Positions 28,898-39,867 of a DNA stretch of 64,000 nucleotides are shown one piece after another (within the stretch, counting starts at the first letter, position 1; each line of letters starts with the position of its first letter). Source of the stretch: Paenirhizobium selenitireducens ATCC BAA-1503 (lineage in GTDB: Bacteria; Pseudomonadota; Alphaproteobacteria; Rhizobiales; Rhizobiaceae); NCBI RefSeq assembly GCF_000518785.1, contig NZ_JAEG01000015.1:62001-126000 (forward strand), read 5' to 3'. The notes beneath the pieces were generated by a model that searched no databases, was not told the DNA's origin, and saw nothing but the letters and a program-made list of their open reading frames with translations. The position numbers were made by a program, and so were the translations under genes.

Positions 28898-29926
28898 TCA
28901 GACCTTGCGCTTCTTCTGCCGGTAGACGTCGGCGACCACGGCGGTGACGATGATCATGCCCTTGATGATCTCCTGGTAGTAGGCGTCGACCCTGAGAAAG
29001 GTGAAGCCGGAGGTCATCACGCCGAGGATGATCGTGCCGATCACCGTGCCGGTGATGCGGCCGGCGCCGCCGGCCAGCGACGTGCCGCCGATGACGGCCG
29101 CGGCGATCGCGTCCAGTTCGTACATCACGCCCATGCCGGCCTGCGCGGTCTGGGCGCGGGCGGCCGTCACGACGCCGGCCAGCCCCGCCAGCATGCCGGC
29201 GATGGCATAGACCTTGATCAGGTGGGCTTCGACGTTGATGCCCGAGACGCGGGCCGCCTGGACATTGGCGCCGATCGCATAGGTGAACTTGCCGTAGCGG
29301 GTATAGCGCAGCGCGATGTGAAAGATGATCGCAACGACGAGGAAGACGACGACCGGGGCGATGCCCGTGCCGATGAAGATGAAATCCTCGCTGAGGCCGG
29401 AGACCGGCTGGCCCTTGGTGTACCACTTGGAAATGCCGCGTGCCGTCACCATCATGCCGAGCGTGGCGATGAAGGGCGGGATCTTGGTGCGGGCGATCAA
29501 CTGGCCGTTGATGAAGCCGGCCAGCAGGCCGATCGCGATGCCGACGGCGATCGGCACGAAGAAGGGCATGTCGGTCAGGCTCGGATAGAGCGCACGCGGC
29601 CAGGTCGAGGCCTGGGCGAAGCTCGCCGAGAACATCGCCGTCATGCCGACCACCGAACCGGAGGAGAGGTCGATGCCGCCGGTGATGATGACCTGGGTCA
29701 CGCCAACGGCGATGATGCCGATCACCGAGACCTGCAGGATCATGATCGTCAGGCGCTGCTGGTTCATCAGGAAGCTCTGGCCGACGAAGAACCAGCCGAG
29801 CAGTTCGAAGACCAGCGCGATGCCGATCAGTACGAAGAGGATATTGGCTTCCGGCGGGATGCGGCGGTGAAGGGGCTGCCCGGTCTTCAGGTCGACCTCG
29901 CCCTTGGTCAGGATCTTGCTGTTCAT
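28898..29926 (-). CDS. iatP: Sugar ABC transporter permease, probably for inositol
   Basis: 342 residues, RbsC/BPD_transp_2 family with about ten membrane segments. ITGGIDLSSGSVVGMTAM and the DAIAAAVIGGTSLAGGAGRITGT block are hallmarks. Third gene of a binding protein, ATPase, permease operon. Assignment to inositol is inferred from adjacency to the iol genes and the IolR-like operator upstream of the binding protein; ribose or another sugar is possible. The symbol follows the Caulobacter ibpA-iatA-iatP naming and is tentative. Confidence 0.82.
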   Translation of the reverse strand: MNSKILTKGEVDLKTGQPLHRRIPPEANILFVLIGIALVFELLGWFFVGQSFLMNQQRLTIMILQVSVIGIIAVGVTQVIITGGIDLSSGSVVGMTAMFSASFAQASTWPRALYPSLTDMPFFVPIAVGIAIGLLAGFINGQLIARTKIPPFIATLGMMVTARGISKWYTKGQPVSGLSEDFIFIGTGIAPVVVFLVVAIIFHIALRYTRYGKFTYAIGANVQAARVSGINVEAHLIKVYAIAGMLAGLAGVVTAARAQTAQAGMGVMYELDAIAAAVIGGTSLAGGAGRITGTVIGTIILGVMTSGFTFLRVDAYYQEIIKGMIIVTAVVADVYRQKKRKV

Positions 29927-29962
29927 CTCTTCCTCCCTCGAAGGTCCGTGGACGGCTGCCGC

Positions 29963-31501
<1,539 letters not shown>

Positions 31502-31571
31502 GGCAAATCTCCTCACGCTTCATGCGGGTGGAATGCGGGCAAGAGCCCGCATTCCCGGATCCCCGAAGGGA

Positions 31572-32501
31572 TCAGTTCTTGGCCTGGTAGTCCTTGAGGT
31601 TTTCCGGCGTGACGAGTTCGAAGGGAATGTAGACCTTCTTCTCGACGCTCTCGCCCTTGGCGATCTTCAAGGCTGCGTCGAGGGCGCCCTTGCCCTGGCC
31701 GGCGGCGTTCTGGAACACGGTCACGTCGAGGTCGCCGGCTTCCATGGCGGCAAGCGCGTCCTGGGTGGCGTCGACACCGGCGACAACATAGTCCTTCATG
31801 TCCTTGCCGGCGGCCTTCAGCGCCTGCACGGCGCCGATCGCCATTTCGTCATTGTTGGCGATGACGGCGTTGAACTCCAGCCCGCTCGACAGCCAGTTGG
31901 TCACCAGGTCGGCACCCTGCGTGCGCTGCCAGTTGGCGGTCTGTTCCTCGACGATCTCGATGCCCTTGCAGTCGTCGGTGGCGACGACGTCATGGACGGC
32001 CTTGGTGCGCATGCGGGCGCCCTGGTTGGACAGTTCGCCCATCATGACGACGGCCTTGCCCTTGCCGCCGAGCAGACGGCAGACTTCCTTGGCTTCCAGC
32101 GTGCCGGCGACGATTTCTTCCGAAGCGACGAAGGACTGCTTGTCCGGCAGTTCGTTGACGTTGACCGGCTCGCGGTTGACATAGACCAGCGGAATGCCGG
32201 CATCGGCGGCGATCTTCGACATGGCGACGGTCGCGTCGGTATCGACCGGGTTGACGATGATCGCATCGACGCCGGCGGCGATGAAGTTCTGGATCTGGCT
32301 CTGCTGCTTGGCGACGTCGTTCTGCGCGTCTTCGACCTGGAGCGTCACGCCGTCGAGTGTCTTGGCATAGTCCTGCATGCCGTTGCGAAGCACGGTCAGG
32401 AAGTTGTCGTCGAACAGCGCCATCGATACGCCGACGGTCTCGGCATGGGCGGCCGTGCTCAACAGAACGGACATGGCGGCGCCCAGAATAAGCTTCTTCA
32501 T
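31572..32501 (-). CDS. ibpA: Periplasmic sugar-binding protein, probably inositol-binding
   Basis: 309 residues, Peripla_BP_4 (RbsB-like) fold. A 20-residue signal peptide ends in AAHA before ETVGVSMAL. The mature protein has GVDAIIVNPVDTDATV, VYVNREPVN, the hinge-side NDEMAIGAVQALKAAG and VAGVDATQDAL. The strong ribosome site AGGAGG lies before the ATG. It is the first gene of the importer operon; a GGAA-N6-TTCC palindrome sits about 260 bases upstream. Inositol specificity rests on context. Confidence 0.84.
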   Translation of the reverse strand: MKKLILGAAMSVLLSTAAHAETVGVSMALFDDNFLTVLRNGMQDYAKTLDGVTLQVEDAQNDVAKQQSQIQNFIAAGVDAIIVNPVDTDATVAMSKIAADAGIPLVYVNREPVNVNELPDKQSFVASEEIVAGTLEAKEVCRLLGGKGKAVVMMGELSNQGARMRTKAVHDVVATDDCKGIEIVEEQTANWQRTQGADLVTNWLSSGLEFNAVIANNDEMAIGAVQALKAAGKDMKDYVVAGVDATQDALAAMEAGDLDVTVFQNAAGQGKGALDAALKIAKGESVEKKVYIPFELVTPENLKDYQAKN

Positions 32502-32757
32502 GATATTTCCTCCTCAGATGGTGTCCGGCTCCACCTTCTCCTGCCGGAGGTCGCCCGTTCGGGCCGACCCTGCACTTGCTTCGCGCTCCCGACGCGTCGG
32601 ATAAAACGGAATGAATAGACCGCTGACCCTGAAATGCAGATAATTTATTCCATTTTTTCGATCGCGCGTCAACGGCGCTTGCGGTAGCTTGCAGCAGATT
32701 TCCGCTAGGGCTCTGGAAAACCGGGAAAAATCGCACGAGATGCCATGCCGCATGGAT

Positions 32758-32771
32758 GGAATTTCCATTCC
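32758..32771. promoter_or_regulatory. Candidate IolR operator upstream of the importer
   Basis: GGAA-TTTCCA-TTCC fits the GGAA-N6-TTCC motif exactly, as at idhA/iolR. A further GGAAT half-site lies at about 32609 and ATTCCA at about 32648. The shared motif supports joint control of uptake and catabolism by IolR. Confidence 0.6.
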
Positions 32772-32876
32772 ATTTCGCTTGCGAGCCGCAGGGGAGGGGT
32801 ATTGGGAGCAAGAGGCGCGTGGCGATCCCGGATGGCGGTGGGCCCGGCCGAGGACGAAGCCCGCGGCTTGGGTTCG

Positions 32877-32909
32877 GCGAGCGGGGACCGTCACAGGTCT
32901 CCCGCTCGC
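32877..32909 (-). terminator. Hairpin downstream of the TIM-barrel gene
   Basis: GCGAGCGGG-GACC pairs with GGTC-TCCCGCTCGC with one bulge and a 6-base loop, starting 7 bases past the stop at 32917. No U-run follows on the minus strand, so termination is uncertain. Confidence 0.4.
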
Positions 32910-32916
32910 GCCAGGT

Positions 32917-33720
32917 TCAGACGGCGGCCGCGATGTAGTCCATGCTCGCCTTGACCGCAGCGCCCGGATCGCTCAGCGCGTGAACGCTGTCGGCGAAGGG
33001 CTCGAAGGACAAGGGGCCGTCATAGCCGGCGGCCCGCAAGGCAAGGATCTGGCCGATATTGTCGAGCCGATCGGCAGGATCGACGAGGACACGATGGCTG
33101 TCGCGCATGTCGGCGACGGAGACGGACGGATCCGTGACGCCGGAAATGTGCACGAGCCCGGTCAAGGCGGGAAAGAGGGCGGGTTCGCCGGCGAGGTGAT
33201 GATGGAAAGTGTCGTGGACGAGCCGGAACACACCGCCTCCGCCGACCGCGTCGATCGCATCCGCCGCCTCCTGCTTGGAGCTCAGCGAGCAGACGGCAAA
33301 GCCGAGCGGCTCGACCAGGCCGGTCACGCCGGCCGCTTCGAGGCGGGGCTTCAGCGCTGAGAGCGCTTCTTGCAGGTTCCGCTGGCGCTCGCCGTCCTTG
33401 AGGCCCGTGCCGTCGTTCTTCGGCACCAGGACCAGGGCCTTTGCGCCGCAATCGCGGGCATAGGCGATCAGTTCATCGGCTTGCCCTGCGCGCGCCTCGG
33501 TCCACTCGTTGAAGCGCTGCAGCGCATTGATCGAAATGATCTCGATGCCGCGATCCTCGGCCAGTTTGCGGATCTCGCCGGGCGCTGTGCCGTCGAGGAT
33601 GGCGTTGTCGGCAAGGTCGTTGCGGATCTCGACGGCGTTGATGCCCAGCGAGACTGCTAGGTCGAAAAAATCCGCGACCGGCATGGCCGGTGTGGTCATG
33701 TGATTGAGGGCAAATTTCAT
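32917..33720 (-). CDS. TIM-barrel protein of the sugar phosphate isomerase/epimerase family
   Basis: 267 residues of AP_endonuc_2 fold: VSLGINAVEIRNDLADNA, IISINALQRFNEW, VLVPKNDGTG, GLVEPLGF, RLVHDTFHHHLAGE and VHISGVTD, with the metal-type Glu, Asp and His spaced as in IolE/IolI/IolH relatives. Its position next to an inositol-type importer suggests inosose isomerase (IolI) or a similar role, but this is inference. The start at 33720 has GGGAGG upstream at a rather long distance (12 bases). The frame extends upstream as an ORF but only as a shadow of the flavoprotein gene. Confidence 0.78.
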   Translation of the reverse strand: MKFALNHMTTPAMPVADFFDLAVSLGINAVEIRNDLADNAILDGTAPGEIRKLAEDRGIEIISINALQRFNEWTEARAGQADELIAYARDCGAKALVLVPKNDGTGLKDGERQRNLQEALSALKPRLEAAGVTGLVEPLGFAVCSLSSKQEAADAIDAVGGGGVFRLVHDTFHHHLAGEPALFPALTGLVHISGVTDPSVSVADMRDSHRVLVDPADRLDNIGQILALRAAGYDGPLSFEPFADSVHALSDPGAAVKASMDYIAAAV

Positions 33721-33911
33721 CGGTTTTGGTTTCCTCCCGGCGGCGCCCGATCGCCCCGCCCTCGCACGCGTGAGCGTAGGGCAGCCCTGCCGCAGCGTCA
33801 AAGCGTCAGCCGTGGCGAACGCAGCGGGAGCGAGCGAGGTCGCCATTCCAGGGCCGCCCCCGACGATGCATGCGTCCTCGGCGGAGATCGGGACTGCGCG
33901 GGGCTGAACAG

Positions 33912-35126
33912 CTAGACGTTCTTCGCCAGCCAGTCTTCGATGCCGCGGGCGGCGGTCCCGCCACTGGCAAGACAGGCCGTCAGCAGGTAGCCTCCGGTCG
34001 GCGCCTCCCAGTCCAGCATCTCGCCGGCGACGAAGGTGCCGGTCAGGGCTTTCAGCATCAGGTTCGCGTCGACGCTGTCGAAGGTGATGCCGCCGGCGGA
34101 CGAAATCGCCTCGGCGATCGGACGGGGCGAAACGACCGGCAGAGGCAGTGACTTGATCGTTTCGGCGAGGCGCCGGGCATCGAGACGATTGGCGTCGGGA
34201 GTGAGTTCCCTGACCAGGGCCGCCTTGACCCCGTCGAGGCCGGTTCCCTTGCGCAAGCGATTGGAAAAGCTCGCCTTCGCGTCCTGCCGTTCCAGGTCGC
34301 GGGTCAGCTTGTCGACCGTCCGGCCGGGTGCGAGGTCGAGGACAAGGCTGGGTGCTCCGTTCCTCTGCAAGGCGTCGCGCAACGCGCCGGCATGGGCGTA
34401 GATCAGGCTGCCCTCGATACCGTTGCGGCTGATGACGAACTCGCCCTGCGTCGTCCCGGCCGCGCTGGTCGCGGTCACCGATTTGACCGGCTCTCCGGCG
34501 AAACGCTCGACAAAGGTCTCGGAGAAGGCGCAGTCGAAGCCGCAATTGGCGGGACGGAAGGGGGCGACCTCGACGCCCTGGGCCTGCAGCCAAGGGACCC
34601 AGACGGCGTCGGAGCCGAGCCGCGGCCAGCTCGCGCCGCCGAGCGCCAGCAGCACGGCGTCGGCCTCGACGGTCTCCTGGCCATGCGGCGTGTCGATCCG
34701 GCAGGCATTGCCGTCGAAGCCGATCCAGCGATGGCGGGTGAGGATCGTCACGCCCTGTGCTTCCAGCCGCTTCAGCCAGGCGCGCAGCAGCGGCGAGGCC
34801 TTCATCACCGTGGGAAAGACGCGGCCCGACGTGCCCGTGAAGGTCTCGGTGCCGAGGCCATCCGCCCAGTCGCGCACGTCCTGCGGCGTGAAGCCGTCGA
34901 GCATCGGGCGCAACCAGTGCGCCGCCGAGCCGAAGCGGGTGACGAAGCGCGCATAGGGCTCGGCATGGGTGATGTTCAGCCCAGACTTGCCCGCCAGCAG
35001 GAATTTGCGCGCCACGGTCGGCATGGCCTCGTAGACCGTGACCGCGTGGCCGGCGCGGGACAGCTGCTCGGCGGCCATCAGGCCGGCCGGTCCGCCGCCG
35101 ATGATCGCGATGCGCTTTGCCGCCAT
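33912..35126 (-). CDS. Flavoprotein of the HI0933/YhiN (BaiN-like) family
   Basis: 404 residues. FAD-binding IAIIGGGPAGLMAAEQLS at the N-terminus, the family motif RKFLLAGKSGLNITHAE, FTGTSGRVFPTVMKASPLLRA, and a C-terminal GGYLLTACLASGGTAARGI. These match the TIGR03862/HI0933 group of NAD(P)/FAD-dependent oxidoreductases of mostly unknown substrate; some relatives act on bile acids. The start follows AAGGAGG. It lies 23 bases downstream of the aminotransferase on the same strand. There is no clear functional link to its neighbours. Confidence 0.83.
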   Translation of the reverse strand: MAAKRIAIIGGGPAGLMAAEQLSRAGHAVTVYEAMPTVARKFLLAGKSGLNITHAEPYARFVTRFGSAAHWLRPMLDGFTPQDVRDWADGLGTETFTGTSGRVFPTVMKASPLLRAWLKRLEAQGVTILTRHRWIGFDGNACRIDTPHGQETVEADAVLLALGGASWPRLGSDAVWVPWLQAQGVEVAPFRPANCGFDCAFSETFVERFAGEPVKSVTATSAAGTTQGEFVISRNGIEGSLIYAHAGALRDALQRNGAPSLVLDLAPGRTVDKLTRDLERQDAKASFSNRLRKGTGLDGVKAALVRELTPDANRLDARRLAETIKSLPLPVVSPRPIAEAISSAGGITFDSVDANLMLKALTGTFVAGEMLDWEAPTGGYLLTACLASGGTAARGIEDWLAKNV

Positions 35127-35149
35127 GGGTCGTCCCTCCTTGTTACGGC

Positions 35150-36325
35150 TCAGCCGAGGGTGAAAGCGGCGAGGCGGTCGGCCAGCGAGGCGATGGTCGG
35201 GCTGTCGGCATTGGCGAAGGCGAAGCGCAGGTAGTTCTCCTGGCCCTCCCCGAAATAGGCGCCGGGAATGCAGACCACGCCGGCCTCGCGCGCCAGCTTT
35301 TCCGCCACTTCGGCCGAGGGCGTGCCGGCGAAGGGATGGCGGATGAAGGCGAAATAGGCGCCGATCGAATCCATCTTCCAGTCCGGCAACCCGGCCATGA
35401 CGGTGCGCAGCGTGTCGGCGCGTCTGGCGATCTCGGCGCGGTTGGCCTTGCGCCACTCCTTCAGCGCCGGGATGGCGCGGGCAACGGCGGCCTGTGGGGC
35501 GCGTGGCGCGCAGATCTGCAGGTTGTCCATCACTTTGGCGATCTCCGCGACGGCCTTCGGGCCCGCCGTCACTGCGCCCAGCCGGTGGCCGGGAATGCAG
35601 AAGGACTTGGAAAAGGAGTAGAGCAGGATCAGGTTGTCCTCCCAGCCGGGAACCGACAGGAGATCGTGCGGGCGCTGGCCTTCGGGCAGGAAGTCGCGAT
35701 AGGTTTCGTCCAGCATCAGCCAGGCGCCGGCGTCGCGGCAGGCGTCGAAGATTTCGCGCAGAAGCCCGGCCGGATAGATCGCCCCGGTCGGGTTATTGGG
35801 CGAAACCAGTCCCAGCGCCTTGACGCCGGTTGCGAGGATCTTTCTCACGGCGCCGATGTCCGGGACGAAACCGCCGGCCGGATCGAGCCACAGCAGACGG
35901 CGCTCGATGCCCATCATCGCCAGCGTCGTTTCCTGGTTGAAATAATAGGGATCGGTCAGCGCCACCGAATCGCCTGGTCCAGCAATCGCCATGGCGGCTG
36001 CCATGAAGGCCTGGTTGCAGCCCGAGGTGATGTGGATGTTCTCCATCCCGACGGCCGCGCCATAGACTTCGGCCATCTCGGCTGCATAGGCGGTGCGCAG
36101 ATCACTCTCCCCTTCGATGGGCCCGTAGCCGGCGTAGGCGCGCGACGCGGCCGTCTCGCCGAGCCAGGCCAGCATGTCGGGATGCGGCGGATAGCCGGGC
36201 ACGGCCTGGCTGAGGTCGATCAGCGGGCCACGGGCGCCGTCATAGGCGCGCGCCCAGGCAAAGACCGAGGGGATGGGCGGCGGCGAGAGGCGGGAAATCA
36301 GCGGGTTGAAGGCGGATGCAGGCAT
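35150..36325 (-). CDS. Pyridoxal phosphate aminotransferase, class I/II
   Basis: 391 residues, fold type I. The PLP lysine is Lys240 in YSFSKSFCIPGHRLG; Asn178 (SPNNPTG) and Asp206 (LDETY) complete the cofactor site. It resembles AspC-like aminotransferases with broad substrate range. An upstream TTG at 36346 overlaps the LysR stop (TTGA) and would add 7 residues by translational coupling; neither start has a strong ribosome site. Co-transcription with the LysR gene is likely. Confidence 0.83.
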   Translation of the reverse strand: MPASAFNPLISRLSPPPIPSVFAWARAYDGARGPLIDLSQAVPGYPPHPDMLAWLGETAASRAYAGYGPIEGESDLRTAYAAEMAEVYGAAVGMENIHITSGCNQAFMAAAMAIAGPGDSVALTDPYYFNQETTLAMMGIERRLLWLDPAGGFVPDIGAVRKILATGVKALGLVSPNNPTGAIYPAGLLREIFDACRDAGAWLMLDETYRDFLPEGQRPHDLLSVPGWEDNLILLYSFSKSFCIPGHRLGAVTAGPKAVAEIAKVMDNLQICAPRAPQAAVARAIPALKEWRKANRAEIARRADTLRTVMAGLPDWKMDSIGAYFAFIRHPFAGTPSAEVAEKLAREAGVVCIPGAYFGEGQENYLRFAFANADSPTIASLADRLAAFTLG

Positions 36326-36342
36326 TGTCTTGCTCGTTTGTT

Positions 36343-37353
36343 TCAAGGGGTCTGGTCGGCGATCTCGCCGGTGTCGGAATGGGTTGTCTCGAGGGCCGGC
36401 GCCACCTTGGCGGCACGCGGTGCCCGGCTGCGTCCGGCCTGGCGGATCGCCGGGCTCGGCTGCGAACTGCGCTCGTTTTCCAGCGTGGCAAACAGCCAGT
36501 CGATGAAGACGCGCACGATCGGCGCGGCGCGCATCTCGTTGCGGGTCGCGACGTAGAACGCGTCCGAGGCGGGCACCGAAAGATCGAAGGGAATGATCAG
36601 CTCACCCGCGGCAATCAGGCTGGAGGCGGTGATGCTGTCGCCCAGCGCCACCCCCTGGCCATGGCGTGCGGCCTCGATCGAAAGCCGCGCATCGCTCATG
36701 AAATGTTCGCGCCCGCGCGGCATGTCGAGCTGGTCGGCGGCGGCGAGCCAGGTGTTCCATTCCCGCCCGTCGTCGCCATGCAGCAGCACGTGATCGCGCA
36801 GGTCGCGGATCGAGCGCAGCGGGCGCGCGTTGAGCAGGGAAGGCGAGACGACGGGAAAGAGCTGGAGCGTGCTCCACTGGCGAGTCCAGCAGTCGCGCCA
36901 GCCGCCCGGGCCGTAGAGAATGGCGACGTCGATGTCAGGCGAGTGGATGAGATCCACATCATTGCTGGACGAGAGCTTGAGGCTGATCTCCGGATATTGC
37001 TCGGAGAAGGCGTTCATCCGCGGAATGAGCCAGAAGGACAGGAGGGCCGGAACGCAGGAAATGCGCAGTCGTCCGCTGGTCGACGGTCGGTTCATCAGTG
37101 CGGTTGCGGCGGCGATGCCGTCGAAGGCCGACGAGACCGCGGGGAGCAGCAGCGCGCCCTGGGGTGTCAGCTTCAACCGCTTGCCGCCACGCTCGAACAG
37201 GGCCGCCTTCAACGTTTCCTCCAGCGTCTTGATCTGGTGGCTGACGGCGCCGTGGGTGACGTTCAGCTCGCGCGCGGCCGCCGAAATCGAGCCGCGGCGG
37301 GCCGCCGCCTCGAAGGCGCGGAGCGGGTTGAGCGGCGGCAGGCGGTTCGACAT
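36343..37353 (-). CDS. LysR-family regulator, GcvA-like
   Basis: 336 residues. HTH: LRAFEAAARRGSISAAARELNVTHGAVSHQIKTLEE, with the VSHQIKTLE motif typical of the GcvA group. The effector domain spans about 95-300, and the last 35 residues are a poorly conserved Arg/Ala/Pro-rich tail. It is divergent from the agmatinase-family gene (171 bases apart), so it probably controls that gene and the polyamine-type importer. Its own transcript continues into the aminotransferase. Confidence 0.85.
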   Translation of the reverse strand: MSNRLPPLNPLRAFEAAARRGSISAAARELNVTHGAVSHQIKTLEETLKAALFERGGKRLKLTPQGALLLPAVSSAFDGIAAATALMNRPSTSGRLRISCVPALLSFWLIPRMNAFSEQYPEISLKLSSSNDVDLIHSPDIDVAILYGPGGWRDCWTRQWSTLQLFPVVSPSLLNARPLRSIRDLRDHVLLHGDDGREWNTWLAAADQLDMPRGREHFMSDARLSIEAARHGQGVALGDSITASSLIAAGELIIPFDLSVPASDAFYVATRNEMRAAPIVRVFIDWLFATLENERSSQPSPAIRQAGRSRAPRAAKVAPALETTHSDTGEIADQTP

Positions 37354-37524
37354 CAGGGGACGACTCTATGAATTTTTCTCACAAGGATTGCTATAACATC
37401 GTGAATTGCATTTCCATAGGCTTTGCGAATTAATGCTCACATTAAAGGCAGGCCGACGATCTGCCGCATAAACAGTCGTTGCACGTTCGGCCAGCCATCG
37501 TGCGCATGCGAAGAGGGTGATGAG

Positions 37525-38580
37525 ATGACGTTCGACGAAAAGAAGCTTGCGGACCTGCGCGCCAAATACGGCGGCGACAATGCGGGCGAGATCTTCGATC
37601 CGAAGTTCGCCAAGGTCGGCGCCAAGATCTTCCAGAACGGCACCCGCGCAGCCCCCTATGCCGGCGTTCCCACCTTCCTCTCGGCGCCGCACCGGCCGAT
37701 CGATCCGCAGGACCCCGATTTCGGCGACCTGCAGGTGGCGATTGTCGGCGTGCCCATGGACCTCGGCGTTTCCAACCGTCCGGGCTCGCGGTTCGGACCG
37801 CGGGCGCTGCGCTCCATCGATCGCATCGGACCCTACAACCATGTGCTCGAATGCTCGCCTATCTTCGATATCAAGGTCGGCGACATCGGCGACGTACCGT
37901 TCTCCAGCCGCTACCGCCTGGAACTCAGCCACGAGGACATCGAACGCCATATGTCGAAGATCGTCGAGGCCGGCATCCTGCCGCTGTCGGTCGGCGGCGA
38001 CCATTCGATCACCCAGTCGATCCTGAAGCCGATTGCCAGGAAGCATGGCCCGGTGGGCCTCGTCCATATCGATGCCCATTGCGATACCGGCGGGCCGTTC
38101 GACCAGTCGAAGTTCCATCATGGCGGCCCCTTCCGCAATGCCGTTCTCGATGGCACGCTGGATCCGACCCGCACCATCCAGATCGGCATTCGCGGTCCGG
38201 CCGAATATCTGTGGGAATTCTCCTACGAGTCCGGCATGACCGTCATCCATGCCGAAGAGATCACCGGGCTCGGTATGCCGGCGATCATCGAGAAGGCGAA
38301 GAAGATCATCGGCGACGGCCCGACCTATCTCTCCTTCGACATCGACAGCCTCGATCCGAGCATCGCGCCGGGCACCGGCACGCCGGAAGTCGGCGGTCTG
38401 TCCTCGCGCGAAGTGCTCGAACTGATCCGCGGGCTCAAGGGCATCAACCTCGTCGGCGGCGACGTCGTGGAAGTGGCGCCGCAATATGACGCGACCCACA
38501 ATACCGCCCATGCGGGTGCGCAGGTTCTCTTCGAAATTCTCAGCCTGATGGTCTATAGTCCGGCAATCAACGGCCGCTGA
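37525..38580 (+). CDS. Agmatinase/arginase-family ureohydrolase
   Basis: 351 residues. All six metal ligands of the family are present: His160 (GGDHS), Asp183, His185 and Asp187 (DAHCDT), Asp272 and Asp274 (SFDIDSLDPS). It hydrolyses a guanidino compound to urea plus an amine; agmatine, guanidinobutyrate, arginine or guanidine itself are candidates and cannot be separated by eye. The N-terminal extension of about 60 residues before the core is longer than in E. coli SpeB. It is followed 77 bases later by a polyamine-type binding protein gene, suggesting import of the substrate or export-reuse of the amine product. The start follows GAGGG. Confidence 0.85.
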   Translation: MTFDEKKLADLRAKYGGDNAGEIFDPKFAKVGAKIFQNGTRAAPYAGVPTFLSAPHRPIDPQDPDFGDLQVAIVGVPMDLGVSNRPGSRFGPRALRSIDRIGPYNHVLECSPIFDIKVGDIGDVPFSSRYRLELSHEDIERHMSKIVEAGILPLSVGGDHSITQSILKPIARKHGPVGLVHIDAHCDTGGPFDQSKFHHGGPFRNAVLDGTLDPTRTIQIGIRGPAEYLWEFSYESGMTVIHAEEITGLGMPAIIEKAKKIIGDGPTYLSFDIDSLDPSIAPGTGTPEVGGLSSREVLELIRGLKGINLVGGDVVEVAPQYDATHNTAHAGAQVLFEILSLMVYSPAINGR

Positions 38581-38657
38581 GCGGCGCCATCTCCGGGGTG
38601 GCGCTCGGCGCCCCGCAACAGAGTTCACGACTAGCAATCAAGAAAAGGGAACGGAAT

Positions 38658-39746
38658 ATGAAGAACATTCTCAATGCCTCCGTCAGCCGCCGCAGCGTGC
38701 TGGCCGGCTCGCTTGCCGGTGCCGGCATGCTCGCCATGCCGTCGATCCTCAGGGCCCAGGACAAGTCGCTGAAGGTCGGCGTCTATGGCGGCTACTTCAA
38801 GGATTCGTTCGACAAGAACATCTTCCCGGAATTCACCAAGGCGAGCGGCATCGCCGTCGGATCGGTTGCCGAGCCGACCGGCGAAGCCTGGCTCGTGCAG
38901 CTCGAACAGGCCGCCAAGGCCGGCCAGGCGCCGGCCGACGTTTCGATGATGTCGCAGGTCTCGATGCTCAAGGGCCAGTCCACCGAGCTCTGGGCGCCGC
39001 TCGACACCGCCAAGATCAAGAATGCCTCGGGCCTGATCGACGCCTTCGTCAACAAGTATCCGGACGGCCGTGTCGCCGGCATCGGCGCGGTTGCCTGGTA
39101 CATCACGCTCGTCACCAATACCGACGTCTACAAGGAAGCCCCGACCTCGTGGGCCGCCCTTTGGGATCCGGCAAACGAAGACAAGCTCGGCCTTCTGGCG
39201 CTCGTCTCGAACTCCTTCCTGCTGGAAGTGACCGCCAAGACCCATTTCGGCGGCACCGAAGTGCTCGACACCGAGGAGGGCATCCTCAAGGTGTTCGACA
39301 AGCTTGCCGAAGTGAAGCCGAACGTGCGCCTGTGGTATCGTGACGAAGCCCAGTTCGAACAGGCGCTGAAGTCGGGCGAAATCCCGATGGGCCAGTACTA
39401 CCACGACGTCACCGGCCTTGCCGCCGCCGACGGCCATCCGGTCCGCTCCACCTTCCCGAAGGAAGGAGGCATCATGGATTCGGGCTGCTGGGCGCTGTCG
39501 CGCGCTTCGACCAAGACGGAAGAGGCTCACGTCTTCATCGACTACATGTCCCAGCCGTCGATCCAGGCGACCCTGTCGCGCAAGGTCGGCACCGCGCCGA
39601 CGGTCAAGCGCGAGCTGCTCGACCTGACGGCGGAAGAGTTCGCCGCCGTGTCGTCCGACATCGCGCCGATCATTCCGCGCTACGACCTCTACCAGACGAA
39701 GTCGGACTGGCTGAACCAGAAGTGGACCGAGCTGATCGTCGGCTGA
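38658..39746 (+). CDS. Polyamine-type ABC substrate-binding protein with Tat signal
   Basis: 362 residues, SBP_bac_8 / PotD-like. The N-terminus carries a twin-arginine motif (SRRSVLAGSLAGAGMLA, Arg11-Arg12) and a likely cleavage near residue 33, so export should be folded via Tat. Mature motifs: LKVGVYGGYFKDSFDKNIFPEF, TSWAALWDPANEDKLG and GGIMDSGCWAL. Partner of the ATPase and permeases at 40583-43265, but separated from them by a hairpin and the vapBC-like pair. The ligand is inferred to be a polyamine or guanidino compound from the upstream ureohydrolase. Confidence 0.83.
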   Translation: MKNILNASVSRRSVLAGSLAGAGMLAMPSILRAQDKSLKVGVYGGYFKDSFDKNIFPEFTKASGIAVGSVAEPTGEAWLVQLEQAAKAGQAPADVSMMSQVSMLKGQSTELWAPLDTAKIKNASGLIDAFVNKYPDGRVAGIGAVAWYITLVTNTDVYKEAPTSWAALWDPANEDKLGLLALVSNSFLLEVTAKTHFGGTEVLDTEEGILKVFDKLAEVKPNVRLWYRDEAQFEQALKSGEIPMGQYYHDVTGLAAADGHPVRSTFPKEGGIMDSGCWALSRASTKTEEAHVFIDYMSQPSIQATLSRKVGTAPTVKRELLDLTAEEFAAVSSDIAPIIPRYDLYQTKSDWLNQKWTELIVG

Positions 39747-39753
39747 TCGGATT

Positions 39754-39790
39754 GCCGTCGCCTCCTTTCTGTAAGGGAGGAGGCGATGGC
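39754..39790 (+). terminator. Hairpin after the binding-protein gene
   Basis: GCCGTCGCCTCC (39754-39765) pairs with GGAGGCGATGGC (39779-39790) with one G-U pair. A T6 run lies further down at about 39803-39808. It may attenuate transcription or protect the binding-protein message, giving more binding protein than membrane parts. Confidence 0.5.
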
Positions 39791-39867
39791 TTCGTGTGTG
39801 CCCCTTTTTTGCAGTGCGGGCAGGCACGTGGTAATGTTGTTGCGTGTGTATATCCGGAGACGAAGTC

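Larger units (their letters stand above)
32502..32916. other. Long intergenic region upstream of the inositol importer
   Basis: 415 bases with no supported gene. It is AT-rich compared with its neighbours at 32600-32780, holds the IolR-like palindrome at 32758-32771, and a hairpin at 32877-32909 near the end of the TIM-barrel gene. It is probably the importer's promoter and leader region. Confidence 0.7.

Noticed and set aside
32917-34593. 558-residue version of the TIM-barrel gene
   Set aside because: The upstream half is a shadow of the flavoprotein gene; the TIM-barrel fold begins at the ATG at 33720.
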